Positions 25,102 to 35,383 of a stretch of 64,000 nt of DNA are shown piece by piece (the stretch's first letter is position 1; each line of letters starts with the position of its first letter). Source of the stretch: Myxococcales bacterium (GTDB taxonomy: Bacteria; Myxococcota_A; Polyangia; Nannocystales; Nannocystaceae). The position numbers were made by a program, and so were the translations under genes. A model generated the notes under the pieces. It was not told the origin of the DNA, did not search any database, and saw only the letters and a list, made by a program, of their open reading frames with translations. Where the stretch lies: positions 744,001 through 808,000 of the forward strand of contig JACKDW010000002.1 of NCBI GenBank assembly GCA_020633295.1, given 5' to 3'.

Positions 25102-28083
25102 ATGCAGCGCGCGCGCGCCTTTCGAGGAGACCGGGGCGGCCTGGGGCTCGGCCCGGCGCTGCTCGTCGCGCTCTCGCTGTCGGCCTGCTGCGATCCGCTC
25201 GCGGGCGACACCGACGACGACACCGGCTCGCTCGCGGTCGAGGCGCCTGATCTCCCCGATGAACTTGTGCAGGCGACGCTCGGCTCGAGCGCGCTCGCGG
25301 CCGCGTTCGTCGGCTGCGCGGAGGTCCGGCGCGGGCCCGTCTGTCGGCTCGCCGAGGACGACGAGCTGCGCCTGTGGGTGCCGGTGCTCGAGCCCGAGGA
25401 CGTCACGCTCGAGATCGACGGCGTAGCGACGACGCTGCGGCCGACGCCCGCAGAGGACGGGCTGCTGTGGCGCTTCAACCTCGCGGGCGCGCCAGAGCGG
25501 CTGACCGTCGAGGCGCGCACCGCCACCGGGCCCGCGCGCTTCGAGCTGAAGCTCGCGCGGATTCACGACGCCGCTGCCGGCGACGACGACGACGACAGCA
25601 GCGTCGCGGACGTCGAGCGCCCGCCGGCGCTGCTCGAGGCCCAGGCGTTCATCGCCGAGCAGCGCTACGACAGGGACGAGGCGGCCGAGCACATCGCGCG
25701 GCTCGAGGCGCTGCTGCCCGAGCTCGCGGGCGAGCCGAAGGCGTTCGCGCTCGGGCGCCTCGCGCGGCTGCACTACCGACGCGACGAGCCCGAGCAGGCG
25801 CTCGAGCGCTACCGACAGTCGACGGCGCTCGCGGCCCGGCTGGGGCTGACGAGCAGGGTCCGCGAGGACGCGCTCGCGGCCGCGTACATCACGATGTACA
25901 TCCGCCCCGACCACGTCGAGGCCCATCGCTGGCTCGACCTCGAGTCGCTCGCGGCCGCCGGCGATCCTTCGAACGCGGCCTACGCCGCGTACCTGCGCGG
26001 GCTGCTGGCGGTGCGCGTCGGCGAGTACGAGCTCGCGCTGAAGCAGTACCGCGAGGCCGCCTACCTCGCGCGCCGGCTCGCGCTCGAGACGGACGAGCGC
26101 GACATCCTGCAGATGTGGGGCGTGCTGCTGAGCGAGCTGGGTCGCCACGACGAGGCGCGGTCCCAGTTCGCGCGCGCGGCGGAGCTGACCGGCGAGGACA
26201 CGCCCGCGTGCGCCCGCGCCGAGCTGCTGACGAACACCGCGCTCGCCCACATGCGCGCGCGCGAGGCCGGCGAGCCGCGCGAGGGCCTCGCCGACCCCAG
26301 GCCGCTGCTGCTCGAGGTCATCGAGCTCAACGCGCCGGGCGCCTGCGGCAACCGCGAGAGCGCCGAGCGTGCGCGCCTCAACCTCGCGCAGGAGGCCCTC
26401 GACCGCGGCGACCTCGCGGCCGCGCGCGCGACCCTGGACGAGGTCGACGCGACGCTCGCGAACTCCTCGGAGCGCCGGCGGCGGCTCGAGCTGCTCGCGC
26501 GCCTGGCTCTTCAGGAAGGTCATCCGCGGGAGTCGCTCGCGCGCTGGGACGAGTTCTCGGCCGAGGCGGACGCGGGCGGCGACGCCGATCGCCTGCGCCC
26601 CGCCGACCGCTGGAGCCGCGCGTTCTGGCGCGCGCGCGCGCTCGAGGCCGCCGGCGAGCCCGAACGGGCGCTCGCCGCCTACGCCCGCGCCGAGGCCGAG
26701 CTCGACGCGCAGCTGCTGGACGTCGCCTACGACGAGGGGCGCGAGAGCGTCGCGCTCGATCATCACCGCAGCGCGCGGCACTACATCGACCTGCTTCTTC
26801 GGCAAGGTCATAACGAGGCGGCGCTGTGCGCGGCTCGCCTGGCCCGCGCCCGCACGACCTACCCGATCGACCGCGGCGGGCGGCTCGCGGCGCTGCGCCC
26901 CGAGACGCGCGCCGCGTGGGACGAGCGCGTCCGGGCCTACCGCCGCGCCCGCGCGCACCTCGACCGCCTGCGCCAGGACGACTGGCGGCTCTCGAGCGCC
27001 GAGCTCGCGCGCGCGCAGGCGCGTCGGCGCGTCGAGACCCTGCGGGCCCAGGAGCTGCGCAACGAGGCGCTGGGGCTGCTGTCAGAGGCCCAGGCCGCGC
27101 CGGTGCGCTGCGCCGACCTGCGCCCGCCCGAGCCCGGCGAGCTGCTGCTGCTGTACCACCCCGTCGTCGAGGGCTGGGTCGGCTTCGCGGCGACGACGAG
27201 CGAGGTCACCGTCGCCCGCGTCGCCGAGTCGAACCAGGCGCTCGAGCGCGCGATCGCGGCGCGCGACTCGAGCGCGGACGCTCGCCGCCTGCTCGCGCCG
27301 TTTCGCGACGCGCTCGACGCGACCGAGCGCGTCCGCGTGCTCCCGCTCGGGCTCCTGCTCGACGTCCCGTTCCACGCGATCCCCTGGCCCGAGGACCAGG
27401 AGGACGCGCTGCTCCTCGACCACGCGCCGGTCGCCTACGCGGTCGATCTCCCGCGGCCGTCCGCGCTCGAGCCGCCCGGCGCTTCGGAGGGCGACGCGGA
27501 CGCGCGCCAGCGCCACGCGGTCGTCATCGGTGACCCGCGCAGCAACCTCGAGCACATCCTGCGCGAGATCAGCGAGGTCGACAGCATCCTCGACGATCGC
27601 CGCTGGTCGGTGGAGCTGCTGCACGACGCGGACGTCGACGGCGACACGCTGCGGGCGGCGATCGCCCGCGCGACGCATCTGCACTACGCGGGGCACGGGC
27701 TGTCCGACGGCCTCGCGGGCGCCGGCAGCTTCGTCGAGCTCGCGGACAGTCAGCTGAGCGTCGGCGACATCCTCGTGCTCCCACAGGTCCCGCGCTCCGT
27801 GGTGCTCGCCGGCTGCGAGACGGGGCTGACGAATTCGCACACGCTCGGCGGCGGCATGAGCGTCGCGCGCGCGTTCCTGGCGGCTGGCTCGGAGTCGGTG
27901 ATCGCGGCCGACCACGAGATCGACGACGAAGTCGCGGCGACCATCAGCGTCGAGCTCTACACGGCGCTGGCCGAGGGAGATCCCTTTGACGGGCCAGCGA
28001 TTCTTCGCCGCGCCCAACGCGCAATGCGCTTGACCCCGGACAGCAACCCGGGGTGGAGCGATGTCCGCGCGTGGACGCCATGA
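25102..28083 (+). CDS. Exported TPR-CHAT (caspase-like) lipoprotein
   Basis: 993 residues. The N-terminus is a signal peptide ending in a lipobox (GPALLVALSLSAC), so the protein is probably anchored outside the inner membrane. Residues about 170-700 are helical TPR-type repeats (for example AFALGRLARLHYRRDEPEQA, GVLLSELGRHDEARSQFARA). The last 200 residues are a CHAT peptidase domain: HAVVIGDPRSNLEHILREIS, HLHYAGHG with the catalytic His, and VVLAGCETG with the catalytic Cys, then GGGMSVARAFLAAGSESVIA. The His-Cys dyad is intact, so protease activity is expected. It is the third gene of the sigma/anti-sigma run. Substrate and trigger are unknown. Confidence 0.88.
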   Translation: MQRARAFRGDRGGLGLGPALLVALSLSACCDPLAGDTDDDTGSLAVEAPDLPDELVQATLGSSALAAAFVGCAEVRRGPVCRLAEDDELRLWVPVLEPEDVTLEIDGVATTLRPTPAEDGLLWRFNLAGAPERLTVEARTATGPARFELKLARIHDAAAGDDDDDSSVADVERPPALLEAQAFIAEQRYDRDEAAEHIARLEALLPELAGEPKAFALGRLARLHYRRDEPEQALERYRQSTALAARLGLTSRVREDALAAAYITMYIRPDHVEAHRWLDLESLAAAGDPSNAAYAAYLRGLLAVRVGEYELALKQYREAAYLARRLALETDERDILQMWGVLLSELGRHDEARSQFARAAELTGEDTPACARAELLTNTALAHMRAREAGEPREGLADPRPLLLEVIELNAPGACGNRESAERARLNLAQEALDRGDLAAARATLDEVDATLANSSERRRRLELLARLALQEGHPRESLARWDEFSAEADAGGDADRLRPADRWSRAFWRARALEAAGEPERALAAYARAEAELDAQLLDVAYDEGRESVALDHHRSARHYIDLLLRQGHNEAALCAARLARARTTYPIDRGGRLAALRPETRAAWDERVRAYRRARAHLDRLRQDDWRLSSAELARAQARRRVETLRAQELRNEALGLLSEAQAAPVRCADLRPPEPGELLLLYHPVVEGWVGFAATTSEVTVARVAESNQALERAIAARDSSADARRLLAPFRDALDATERVRVLPLGLLLDVPFHAIPWPEDQEDALLLDHAPVAYAVDLPRPSALEPPGASEGDADARQRHAVVIGDPRSNLEHILREISEVDSILDDRRWSVELLHDADVDGDTLRAAIARATHLHYAGHGLSDGLAGAGSFVELADSQLSVGDILVLPQVPRSVVLAGCETGLTNSHTLGGGMSVARAFLAAGSESVIAADHEIDDEVAATISVELYTALAEGDPFDGPAILRRAQRAMRLTPDSNPGWSDVRAWTP

Positions 28084-28110
28084 CGCGAAAAACGACGTTA
28101 TCCGGTGACT

Positions 28111-28131
28111 CCAGGGCGATTCGTGCCCTGG
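28111..28131 (+). terminator. Candidate terminator of the sigma-CHAT operon
   Basis: Stem CCAGGGC / GCCCTGG around a seven-base loop, 27 bases after the CHAT stop codon, followed by TTGGCTCCAATTTG. The T-tract is interrupted, so termination could be partial and leave read-through to the small lipoprotein downstream. Confidence 0.5.
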
Positions 28132-28308
28132 TTGGCTCCAATTTGTATCGATTGTCGGTTTTGTTCGTCTGAACGTGAACTGACAAAAAAAATAATGTTA
28201 ACTTCGAAATACCGGGTCAGGTCTCAACCCACCACGACCAAGAGACCCTGTGCAGCCCGCTTCCGGGGACAACGGCGGGCTCGGGACCATGAGGCAGGAG
28301 GACGTGAG
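28132..28308 (+). promoter_or_regulatory. A/T-rich leader of the small CxxC lipoprotein
   Basis: A patch of low G+C (28135-28215) unusual for this genome, with a run of eight A followed by TAATGTTAAC and preceded by TCTGAACGTGAACTGACA. TAATGT at 28193-28198 could be a -10 element, but no good -35 stands 17 bases upstream. The sequence GGGTCAGGTCTC at 28214-28225 looks like a short repeat motif. The leader ends in the strong ribosome-binding site AGGAGGA at 28296-28302. Confidence 0.4.
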
Positions 28309-28542
28309 ATGAAGCGGAGAGTCGCATTGCTGATCGCGGTCGGGTTGATGGGGGGCTGTGATCTCGCCTCGGCGGTGCCAGCCACGCAACAAGCGCTGCA
28401 GGCTCCGAGCGATCCCGCGACGTCGCACGACGACGCCAAGCCTGGGCCGACGGGTCCCATCAAGTACCCCGAACGACCCCCGTGCAAGGTCTGTGTCAAC
28501 GACAAGACCTGGCACAACCCGAACAGCGGCAGCATGCCGTAG
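28309..28542 (+). CDS. Small lipoprotein with CxxC motif
   Basis: 77 residues. AGGAGGA six bases before the ATG is the best Shine-Dalgarno in the window, a strong sign of real, efficient translation. The signal peptide is MKRRVALLIAVGLMGGC (lipobox LMGGC). The mature part is about 60 residues, Pro/Asp-rich, then RPPCKVCVNDKTWHNPNSG near the C-terminus. The CxxC could bind metal, form a disulfide or be a modification site. No known family recognised. It follows the CHAT operon in the same direction after a possible leaky terminator, so it may be part of that system or an independent, strongly expressed surface peptide. Confidence 0.75.
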   Translation: MKRRVALLIAVGLMGGCDLASAVPATQQALQAPSDPATSHDDAKPGPTGPIKYPERPPCKVCVNDKTWHNPNSGSMP

Positions 28543-28640
28543 GGCTGCGCAGGCAGCCCGAGATCGCGACCGAGTCGCGGCGCCGCCAGGACGCCGGGCT
28601 CGGTCGTCGACGTTAACCGGCCACGCGGTCGCGCTTGCGA

Positions 28641-28660
28641 TAGTGACTCAAGAGACAGGT
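28641..28660 (+). repeat. 20-bp dyad motif copy with one mismatch (TAGTGACTCAAGAGACAGGT)
   Basis: It is intergenic, between the small lipoprotein and the convergent M16-like gene. It has TGAC where strict copies have TGTC; the right half GACAGGT is exact. Confidence 0.45.
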
Positions 28661-28710
28661 CGCTATGAAGCGCGCTCGTCTCGAGGTCTTCAGCTCGGCA
28701 CCGGTCGCCC

Positions 28711-30273
28711 TCAGCTCGGCTTGACCCGCGTGATCTCGACCCCGAGCTTCGCGAGCGCGGGCGCGACCACGTCCGGGTCACCCGCGACGACCCACTGCCA
28801 TCCCGGCTCGCCCGCGGCGGGATCGAGCCAGCGCTTCTGCCACGCGAGCAGCTCGTCGGGCGTGGTCGCCAGCATCTCGCGGGCGTCCCGCGCGAGCGCG
28901 CCGGCGATGTCGGCGTCCTTCGTGCTCAGGTCGATCGCGTCGCTCCACAGCGCGGTCCAGTCCTCGCCCGTCAGGCTCGCCGCGACCATGCGCGCGCCTA
29001 GCCACAGCTGCGCGGCCTGAAACAGGCGCTGCGCCGTCTCGCGTCGCTGCGAGAGCCGCTGGAAGCGCTCGACGGCGCGCGCGAGCTGGCTCGTGGGCTG
29101 CGGATCGTCGCCCTTCTTGTCGGCGCCGCGGATCGCGTCGAGCAGCTGCTTGGCCCCCGTCGGGTCCTCGCCGCCCTCCTGCTCGCGGCCAGCGCGGACC
29201 GGCGCGCGCACCATGAAGAGCGCTCGGTCGCCGGCGATCGTCAGGCGCACGTCCAGCGCCTCCTGCAGGACGCGCTGGGCCAAGCGCGCCATGCTGCGAT
29301 CGCGGCTCGTGGGCGTCGGCACCACGCGTCCGAATAACAGCTCCGGCCGCGACTGCCCGGGCATCTCGACGAGCGTGACCGAGGTGACGCGCTCGCCGAG
29401 CAGGAACCCGCCGCGGGTCCCCGTCGCCGCCGTCGCGACGAGCCGGCCGTGCGCGTCGTCCTCGCGATCCTCCCGCGTCGCGCCGCGATCCTCTCCAACC
29501 CGCGCGCGCCAGCTCGTCGACAGCGCGTTGAGCCCCTCGGTGACCCCCGGGGTGCCCGAGGCGAGCCCGGTGTGGACCACGAGCACGGCGGCGCGCGGAT
29601 CACAGAGCTGATCCCACGCGCGGCGCAGGGCGTCCTCCTCGAGGGCCGCGACGCGCTCGGGCTCGACGCGCATCGAGCCGGGATCGAGACCCAGCAGGCG
29701 CCCGCTCAGCTCGTTGATCGCGCGCGCCTCGGGGGCGAGCGCCGGCGCGCCGCCCTCGAGGTAGCGCCGCCCGAGCTCGAGCGTGCGCGGGCTCGAGGGT
29801 CGTCCGAGCAGCGCGCCGACCATCGGCATCGCGCGCTCGAAGTGTCGCGTCTGCGTCTGCATGGCGAGCTCGAATCGACCTGGCTTTTGGACCAACTCCA
29901 CGCGCCCCTGGTAGCGCCGCGCGCGTCGCTCGAGCTCGAGCGCGAGCGTCTGGGCCGCGACCGCGAGCGCGGCGCTCTCCTCGAGCGCGGCGGCGCCGGT
30001 CGCCCGCGTCGGGGGGATCGGCAGCAACAGGCGCAGGTTGAGCGCGGAGCTCTCCTCCTCGACCAGCCAGTGCACGAGCAGCCCGTTGTCGAGCTCGGTC
30101 TGCGCCGGCGGCGGCCACGGCGGGGCGAGGGCGGCGAGCGCCTCGGACTCCGCCGGCGTCGCGTGCTCATCGAAGACCTTGAGCTCGGGGGTCTGCTTCT
30201 GCTTGCAGCCCCACGCGCACACGAGCGCGCTCGCCAGCAGCAGTCGGTGAACGCCCGCGCGTCGCCGGCTCAC
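28711..30273 (-). CDS. M16-like lipoprotein without zinc motif (pseudo-peptidase, second of pair)
   Basis: 520 residues from GTG 30271-30273, which overlaps the stop of the upstream gene as GTGA, so the two are translationally coupled. The lipoprotein signal is LLLASALVCAWGC. The body follows an M16/pitrilysin outline: LDNGLLVHWLVEEESSALNL, then GAAALEESAALAVAAQTLAL where active enzymes carry HXXEH, later PELLFGRVVPTP, and WLDPAAGEPGWQWVVAGDPD at the end. No His-x-x-Glu-His is present. In known M16 heterodimers one subunit is catalytic and the other not; here neither partner has the motif. A role as an envelope scaffold or binding protein is inferred. Confidence 0.75.
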   Translation of the reverse strand: MSRRRAGVHRLLLASALVCAWGCKQKQTPELKVFDEHATPAESEALAALAPPWPPPAQTELDNGLLVHWLVEEESSALNLRLLLPIPPTRATGAAALEESAALAVAAQTLALELERRARRYQGRVELVQKPGRFELAMQTQTRHFERAMPMVGALLGRPSSPRTLELGRRYLEGGAPALAPEARAINELSGRLLGLDPGSMRVEPERVAALEEDALRRAWDQLCDPRAAVLVVHTGLASGTPGVTEGLNALSTSWRARVGEDRGATREDREDDAHGRLVATAATGTRGGFLLGERVTSVTLVEMPGQSRPELLFGRVVPTPTSRDRSMARLAQRVLQEALDVRLTIAGDRALFMVRAPVRAGREQEGGEDPTGAKQLLDAIRGADKKGDDPQPTSQLARAVERFQRLSQRRETAQRLFQAAQLWLGARMVAASLTGEDWTALWSDAIDLSTKDADIAGALARDAREMLATTPDELLAWQKRWLDPAAGEPGWQWVVAGDPDVVAPALAKLGVEITRVKPS

Positions 30274-31808
30274 GGCCGCCCTCCCGCGGTCCCCTCGACG
30301 GCGGCGGGCGCCGCTTGGTCCGCGCCCGCGTCCGCCTCGCTCGCCTCTTCGCTCGCGGCCTCCTCCGACGCGCCGCGCTCCGGCGCGCTCGGCTTCTGCT
30401 CGCGCGTCACCTCGACGCCGCGGGTCGGGTCGAACAGCGACGTCGCGCTCGCCTCGATCGACTCTGGATCGCCGAGCAGCGACAGGCCGGTGTACTCCTC
30501 CAGCAGCCGCCGACCGCCGTCGCCGCCGTCGATCGGCGCGAAGGCGAGGCGCCGCGCGAGCTCGATCGGCGTGCGCAGCTCGTGGCGGAGGTTCGCGCGC
30601 AGCTCCCCGCGGATTCGGTCAATGGCCCCGCGCTCGCGTCCCGCCGCGATCCGCTCGACGCGGGCGCGCACGAGCGCGTAGGGATCCTCGACGCCGGTCG
30701 ACCACACGACGAGCGCCGCGCGACGGACGTCGAGCTCGTGGTGGCAGCGGATCTTCGCCCGTCGCGGCTCGTCGCCCGCGCGGCGCTGGCTGTTGAGGAC
30801 CTTGCACAGCACGGTCGCCGCGAGCTCGTCGCGGGGCGTGCCGGCGATCGGCCAGACGAACGCGGGGGTGGTGCGTCGCCCGACGGCCACGACGCGGGGT
30901 CGCGGCGCGGCGACCTCGCTCGCCTCCGACGGATCGACCGACGGCGTGGGCGCGGGCGCGGGCGCGTCGGTCGTCGCGCGCGACCTCGAGGGCACGCGGC
31001 GGGCCTGGGCCGGCAGCTCGCGAAACGCCTTCTTCACGCGCTTCAAGGTCTCCTCTGGCTCCGACGGCGCGACCACGATCAGCGTCGCGCCGTCGTAGCG
31101 AAAGCTCTGCTTCAACCTCGCGCGCACCTGCTGCGGCGTCAGCTTGCGCAGCGCCGGGGACACGCGGCGACCGTCGTGCTCGAGACCCTTGACGTCGCCG
31201 TGCGCCGCCGCGATCGCCTCGCGCGGCGCGGTCGTCGCGACGCGCGTGTCGTCGCCCGCCCACGAGAGCGCGCGTCGCCACGTCGAGTCGGTGACCGTGA
31301 CCGTCTGCATCCTGTGTGACTCCGCCCAGAGCAGCTGGTCGAGGCGCGCGACGGGCAGGAGGCTTTCGAACCGGATCTGCGCCGCGCCGGTCGCCAGCCG
31401 CGTGATCCCGCCGGCGTCGTTGACCGTCGCCAGCAGCTCGCCGGGCCGCAGCTCGCGGGAGCCGAGCAGCAGCTGATAGGCGAGCGCGTGGTGCAGGCCC
31501 TGGAGTTCGGGCGGGTCATCTTCGCTGCCGACCTCGAGCGCGAGGATCACCGCGGCCACCGGCAAGCTCGCGTCGCGGGCCACGAGCACCCGGAGTCCGC
31601 ACGGCAGCACGGCGTCGAGCGCGTGGCCGGGCACGCGCGGATCCGTGAGCGCGGCGCCGGCCTCCGACGTCGACGCGTCATCATCGTCCTCGCCCGCAGC
31701 CGGCTCCTCGGCCGTGACCGCTGGCGCGGTCGCGTCGAGACGCGCCGAGACGTGGCTTGGGAGGAGAAGCGACGTCAACGCGGTTGCGATGGCGAGCGAG
31801 AAACGCAC
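30270..31808 (-). CDS. M16 (pitrilysin-like) family protein with degenerate active site (first of pair)
   Basis: 512 residues starting MRFSLAIATALTSLLLPSHVSA, a standard Sec signal, then an acidic linker. The M16 core is recognisable: VLPCGLRVLVARDASLPVAAVIL, the helix GLHHALAYQLLLGSREL, RLDQLLWAESHRM, and YDGATLIVVAPSEPEETLKR. At the place of canonical GxxHxxEH the sequence reads GLHHALAY, so the catalytic Glu and second zinc His are replaced by Ala and Tyr. It is predicted inactive. The C-terminal 45 residues are Ala/Glu/Ser-rich and disordered. It is coupled to the next gene by a four-base overlap. The only likely promoter region is the short gap 31809-32048, which contains an A/T-rich spot (CGTATAAAT at 31841-31849). 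Confidence 0.78.
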   Translation of the reverse strand: MRFSLAIATALTSLLLPSHVSARLDATAPAVTAEEPAAGEDDDDASTSEAGAALTDPRVPGHALDAVLPCGLRVLVARDASLPVAAVILALEVGSEDDPPELQGLHHALAYQLLLGSRELRPGELLATVNDAGGITRLATGAAQIRFESLLPVARLDQLLWAESHRMQTVTVTDSTWRRALSWAGDDTRVATTAPREAIAAAHGDVKGLEHDGRRVSPALRKLTPQQVRARLKQSFRYDGATLIVVAPSEPEETLKRVKKAFRELPAQARRVPSRSRATTDAPAPAPTPSVDPSEASEVAAPRPRVVAVGRRTTPAFVWPIAGTPRDELAATVLCKVLNSQRRAGDEPRRAKIRCHHELDVRRAALVVWSTGVEDPYALVRARVERIAAGRERGAIDRIRGELRANLRHELRTPIELARRLAFAPIDGGDGGRRLLEEYTGLSLLGDPESIEASATSLFDPTRGVEVTREQKPSAPERGASEEAASEEASEADAGADQAAPAAVEGTAGGRP

Positions 31809-32007
31809 GAATCCGCGAGATCTCCGGATTCAGAGCGTAACGTATAAATCTCCGTGCGTCGCGTCCGCGACGTGCACGCGGGGTCGCGCCCGCGCCCGGG
31901 GTGCAGCCGCGATCGCCGGGGCGTCCGGCGGCGGTCGCGGGGCCCACCGCGCCGGTCGCGTGGGCCCGACGCGAGCCGCCGGCGCGTCAAGCTCGGCGAC
32001 GCGCGCC

Positions 32008-32031
32008 CGACCCCGCCGCACCGCGGGGTCG
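32008..32031 (-). terminator. Hairpin downstream of eno
   Basis: Nine-base perfect stem (CGACCCCGC / GCGGGGTCG) with a six-base loop, starting 18 bases after the enolase stop codon on the minus strand. There is no T-run after it, which lowers confidence in intrinsic termination. Confidence 0.4.
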
Positions 32032-32048
32032 CGAACCTGGTTAAAACA

Positions 32049-33416
<1,368 letters not shown>

Positions 33417-33447
33417 TCACGTGTCGTGGGTCGACGCGCGCCGGCTG

Positions 33448-35121
33448 CTACCACAGCCCCATCGTGCGCAGCAGCGCGCCGACGTGCTGGTTGCCGAAGC
33501 GGTAGGCCGAGAAGAAGGTCTCCGCCTCGCGCGCCTCGATGTTGCGCCACGACATGTTCTCGCGCAGCTCGGCGCCCGGGCCGTCGGACTCGCGGACGAC
33601 GCGACACATGATGAAGCTGCGCGCGACCTGGACCGCCGACTCGAACTGCAGGTAGTCGAACAGCAGCGGGTTCTGGCTGGTCAAGAACACCTGCCGGTGC
33701 CCGAGCGAGCGCATGCACGCGGCGATCCAGCCGTGGTGCAGACCGTTGACGAGCTCGTCGGCGATGACCGCGTGCGCGTTGGCCTCGACGCAGTACAGGA
33801 ACGCGAGCAGGCGCTTCTGGCCGTAGCTCAGGCGATCGTGGTGGATCATCGAGCCGTCGCGGCGCGTGAACTCGAACTTCAGGTGACCGAAGGTCACCGC
33901 CTCGCCGCCGCCCGAGACGTCCTTGTTGATCATCTCGATCCGGACCTCGGCGCGCTGGAACTCGAACAGCCGCACCACCGTCGCGAGGAAGTCGAGGTCG
34001 GTGTTGTCGAGCCGCAGCTCCCGCAGGTCCGGGTCCTGGGTGACGCGCTCGAGCACCTTGCGGCTGATGCTGCGCGGGATCAGGGTGCGCGCGACGGTCG
34101 GGCGGAACACGCCCGAGTCCTCGATCGACTGCGAGCCGTCGGCGCCGACGTACAACACCGTGCAGTGGGGGCCCGCGTGGCCGTCGCGGTCGGCGGAGTA
34201 GGTCACGCGCTCGAACACCTCGAGCGCCTCGTCGAAGCGCACGGTGTTGGTGATCAGCGTCTCCAGGCCGATCGCCAGCGAGACCAGGTGATCCATGTAC
34301 TTCGTGAAGAACAGGATCGGCTCGAACATCGTGTCGATGGCCGCGAGCTTCTCGACGTAGCCGCGGCGATCGAGGTCGTGGAACAGGCCGCGGCGGTCGT
34401 CCCGGTACTTCTGCTCGAGGTACTCGACCGTCTTCTCGTACTCGTGGTCGCCGGAGTGGGCGAACAGCTCGACGACCGCGGACTCGTCGAGGCGGTCGAG
34501 CGCGCTCAGCGACTTCTCGACGTAGGCCTCGACGCTCGCGGCGAGCTTGGTGATCGCGTCCGAGATGAACGAGGGCTCGAGGCACGACGAGTCGAGGCGG
34601 ATGCGGAACGGGCCCTCGCCGAGGTCCGCGGGCATGCGCGCGACCGAGGTGCCCGCGTAGAGCGTGTAGATGCCCGAGAGCTGGCGGTGCTTGATGACGA
34701 CCGACGCGAAGTTCTCGAACGCCTCGACGCGGTGGGAGAACGCGCGCGAGCGCAGCGGCCTCGAGACGCGCGGGCGCCGGTCGTTGCGGATCTGGACGTT
34801 CAGCGTCCAGTCGTCGTTGCCGAGCTCGTAGTCGATCGCGAAGCTCTCGCGACGCAGGCGCGAGAAGTCGCCGCGGAAGCAGCACGCGATCAGGCTCATC
34901 AGCGTCGTCTTGCCGGTGCCGTTCTTGCCCAGCAGGACGTTGAGCCCGGCGTTGAAGCGCAGCTCCGTCCCGGGCTCGACGTTGCGGTAGCGCTCGACCT
35001 TCAGTCGCAGCAGCTTGATCAGGGGGCTCGTCGCGTCGTCGGGCACGGTCGCCTCGCTCGTCCCCAGACGGTACCTGCCCGGCGAGACCGTGTCGAACCC
35101 GTCGCCTGTCGGATGGGGCAC
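33448..35121 (-). CDS. AAA/ABC-type ATPase (AAA_15/AAA_21-like), lone gene
   Basis: 557 residues, SMC/RecF-like ATPase architecture with the parts far apart: Walker A GKNGTGKTT near 63-71 after VERYRNVEPGTELRFNAGLN, signature-like LSYGQKRLLAFLY near 428, Walker B VIADELVNGLHHG near 450, and FLTSQNPLLFDYL as the switch-His region without a His. This is the layout of AAA_21 and OLD-type proteins, many of which act in phage defence or DNA metabolism, usually with a nuclease partner. No such partner lies beside it: eno is downstream and hom is divergent. There is no TOPRIM motif in the protein. Function unknown. Start taken as ATG 35119-35121. Confidence 0.78.
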   Translation of the reverse strand: MPHPTGDGFDTVSPGRYRLGTSEATVPDDATSPLIKLLRLKVERYRNVEPGTELRFNAGLNVLLGKNGTGKTTLMSLIACCFRGDFSRLRRESFAIDYELGNDDWTLNVQIRNDRRPRVSRPLRSRAFSHRVEAFENFASVVIKHRQLSGIYTLYAGTSVARMPADLGEGPFRIRLDSSCLEPSFISDAITKLAASVEAYVEKSLSALDRLDESAVVELFAHSGDHEYEKTVEYLEQKYRDDRRGLFHDLDRRGYVEKLAAIDTMFEPILFFTKYMDHLVSLAIGLETLITNTVRFDEALEVFERVTYSADRDGHAGPHCTVLYVGADGSQSIEDSGVFRPTVARTLIPRSISRKVLERVTQDPDLRELRLDNTDLDFLATVVRLFEFQRAEVRIEMINKDVSGGGEAVTFGHLKFEFTRRDGSMIHHDRLSYGQKRLLAFLYCVEANAHAVIADELVNGLHHGWIAACMRSLGHRQVFLTSQNPLLFDYLQFESAVQVARSFIMCRVVRESDGPGAELRENMSWRNIEAREAETFFSAYRFGNQHVGALLRTMGLW

Positions 35122-35178
35122 ACACGACAGGAGCGCTCGCGCGGGCGCGACGCGGCGCGACCTGGGGCGTTTCCAATC

Positions 35179-35198
35179 ACATGTCTTTAAGAACAGGC
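35179..35198 (+). repeat. 20-bp dyad motif copy (ACATGTCTTTAAGAACAGGC)
   Basis: It is intergenic, between the divergent ATPase and homoserine dehydrogenase genes. It shares its first seven bases with the copies at 1561-1580 and 16516-16535. Confidence 0.6.
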
Positions 35199-35383
35199 GC
35201 GACAGTGCGCCCCGCGGTCCGCCGCTGCGGACCTCGACCCACGTCGCGCGCCGCGGTCCGTGACCCGCTCCGCCCCTCGCCCCTCGCCCCTCGCTCGCCG
35301 CCCGCCGGCGCCCCGTCGCCGCGCCCCGGCGCCGCCTGGGTGCGGTTGACCGCCCCGCGGGCGCCCGTTACCTTCCGCCCCGC

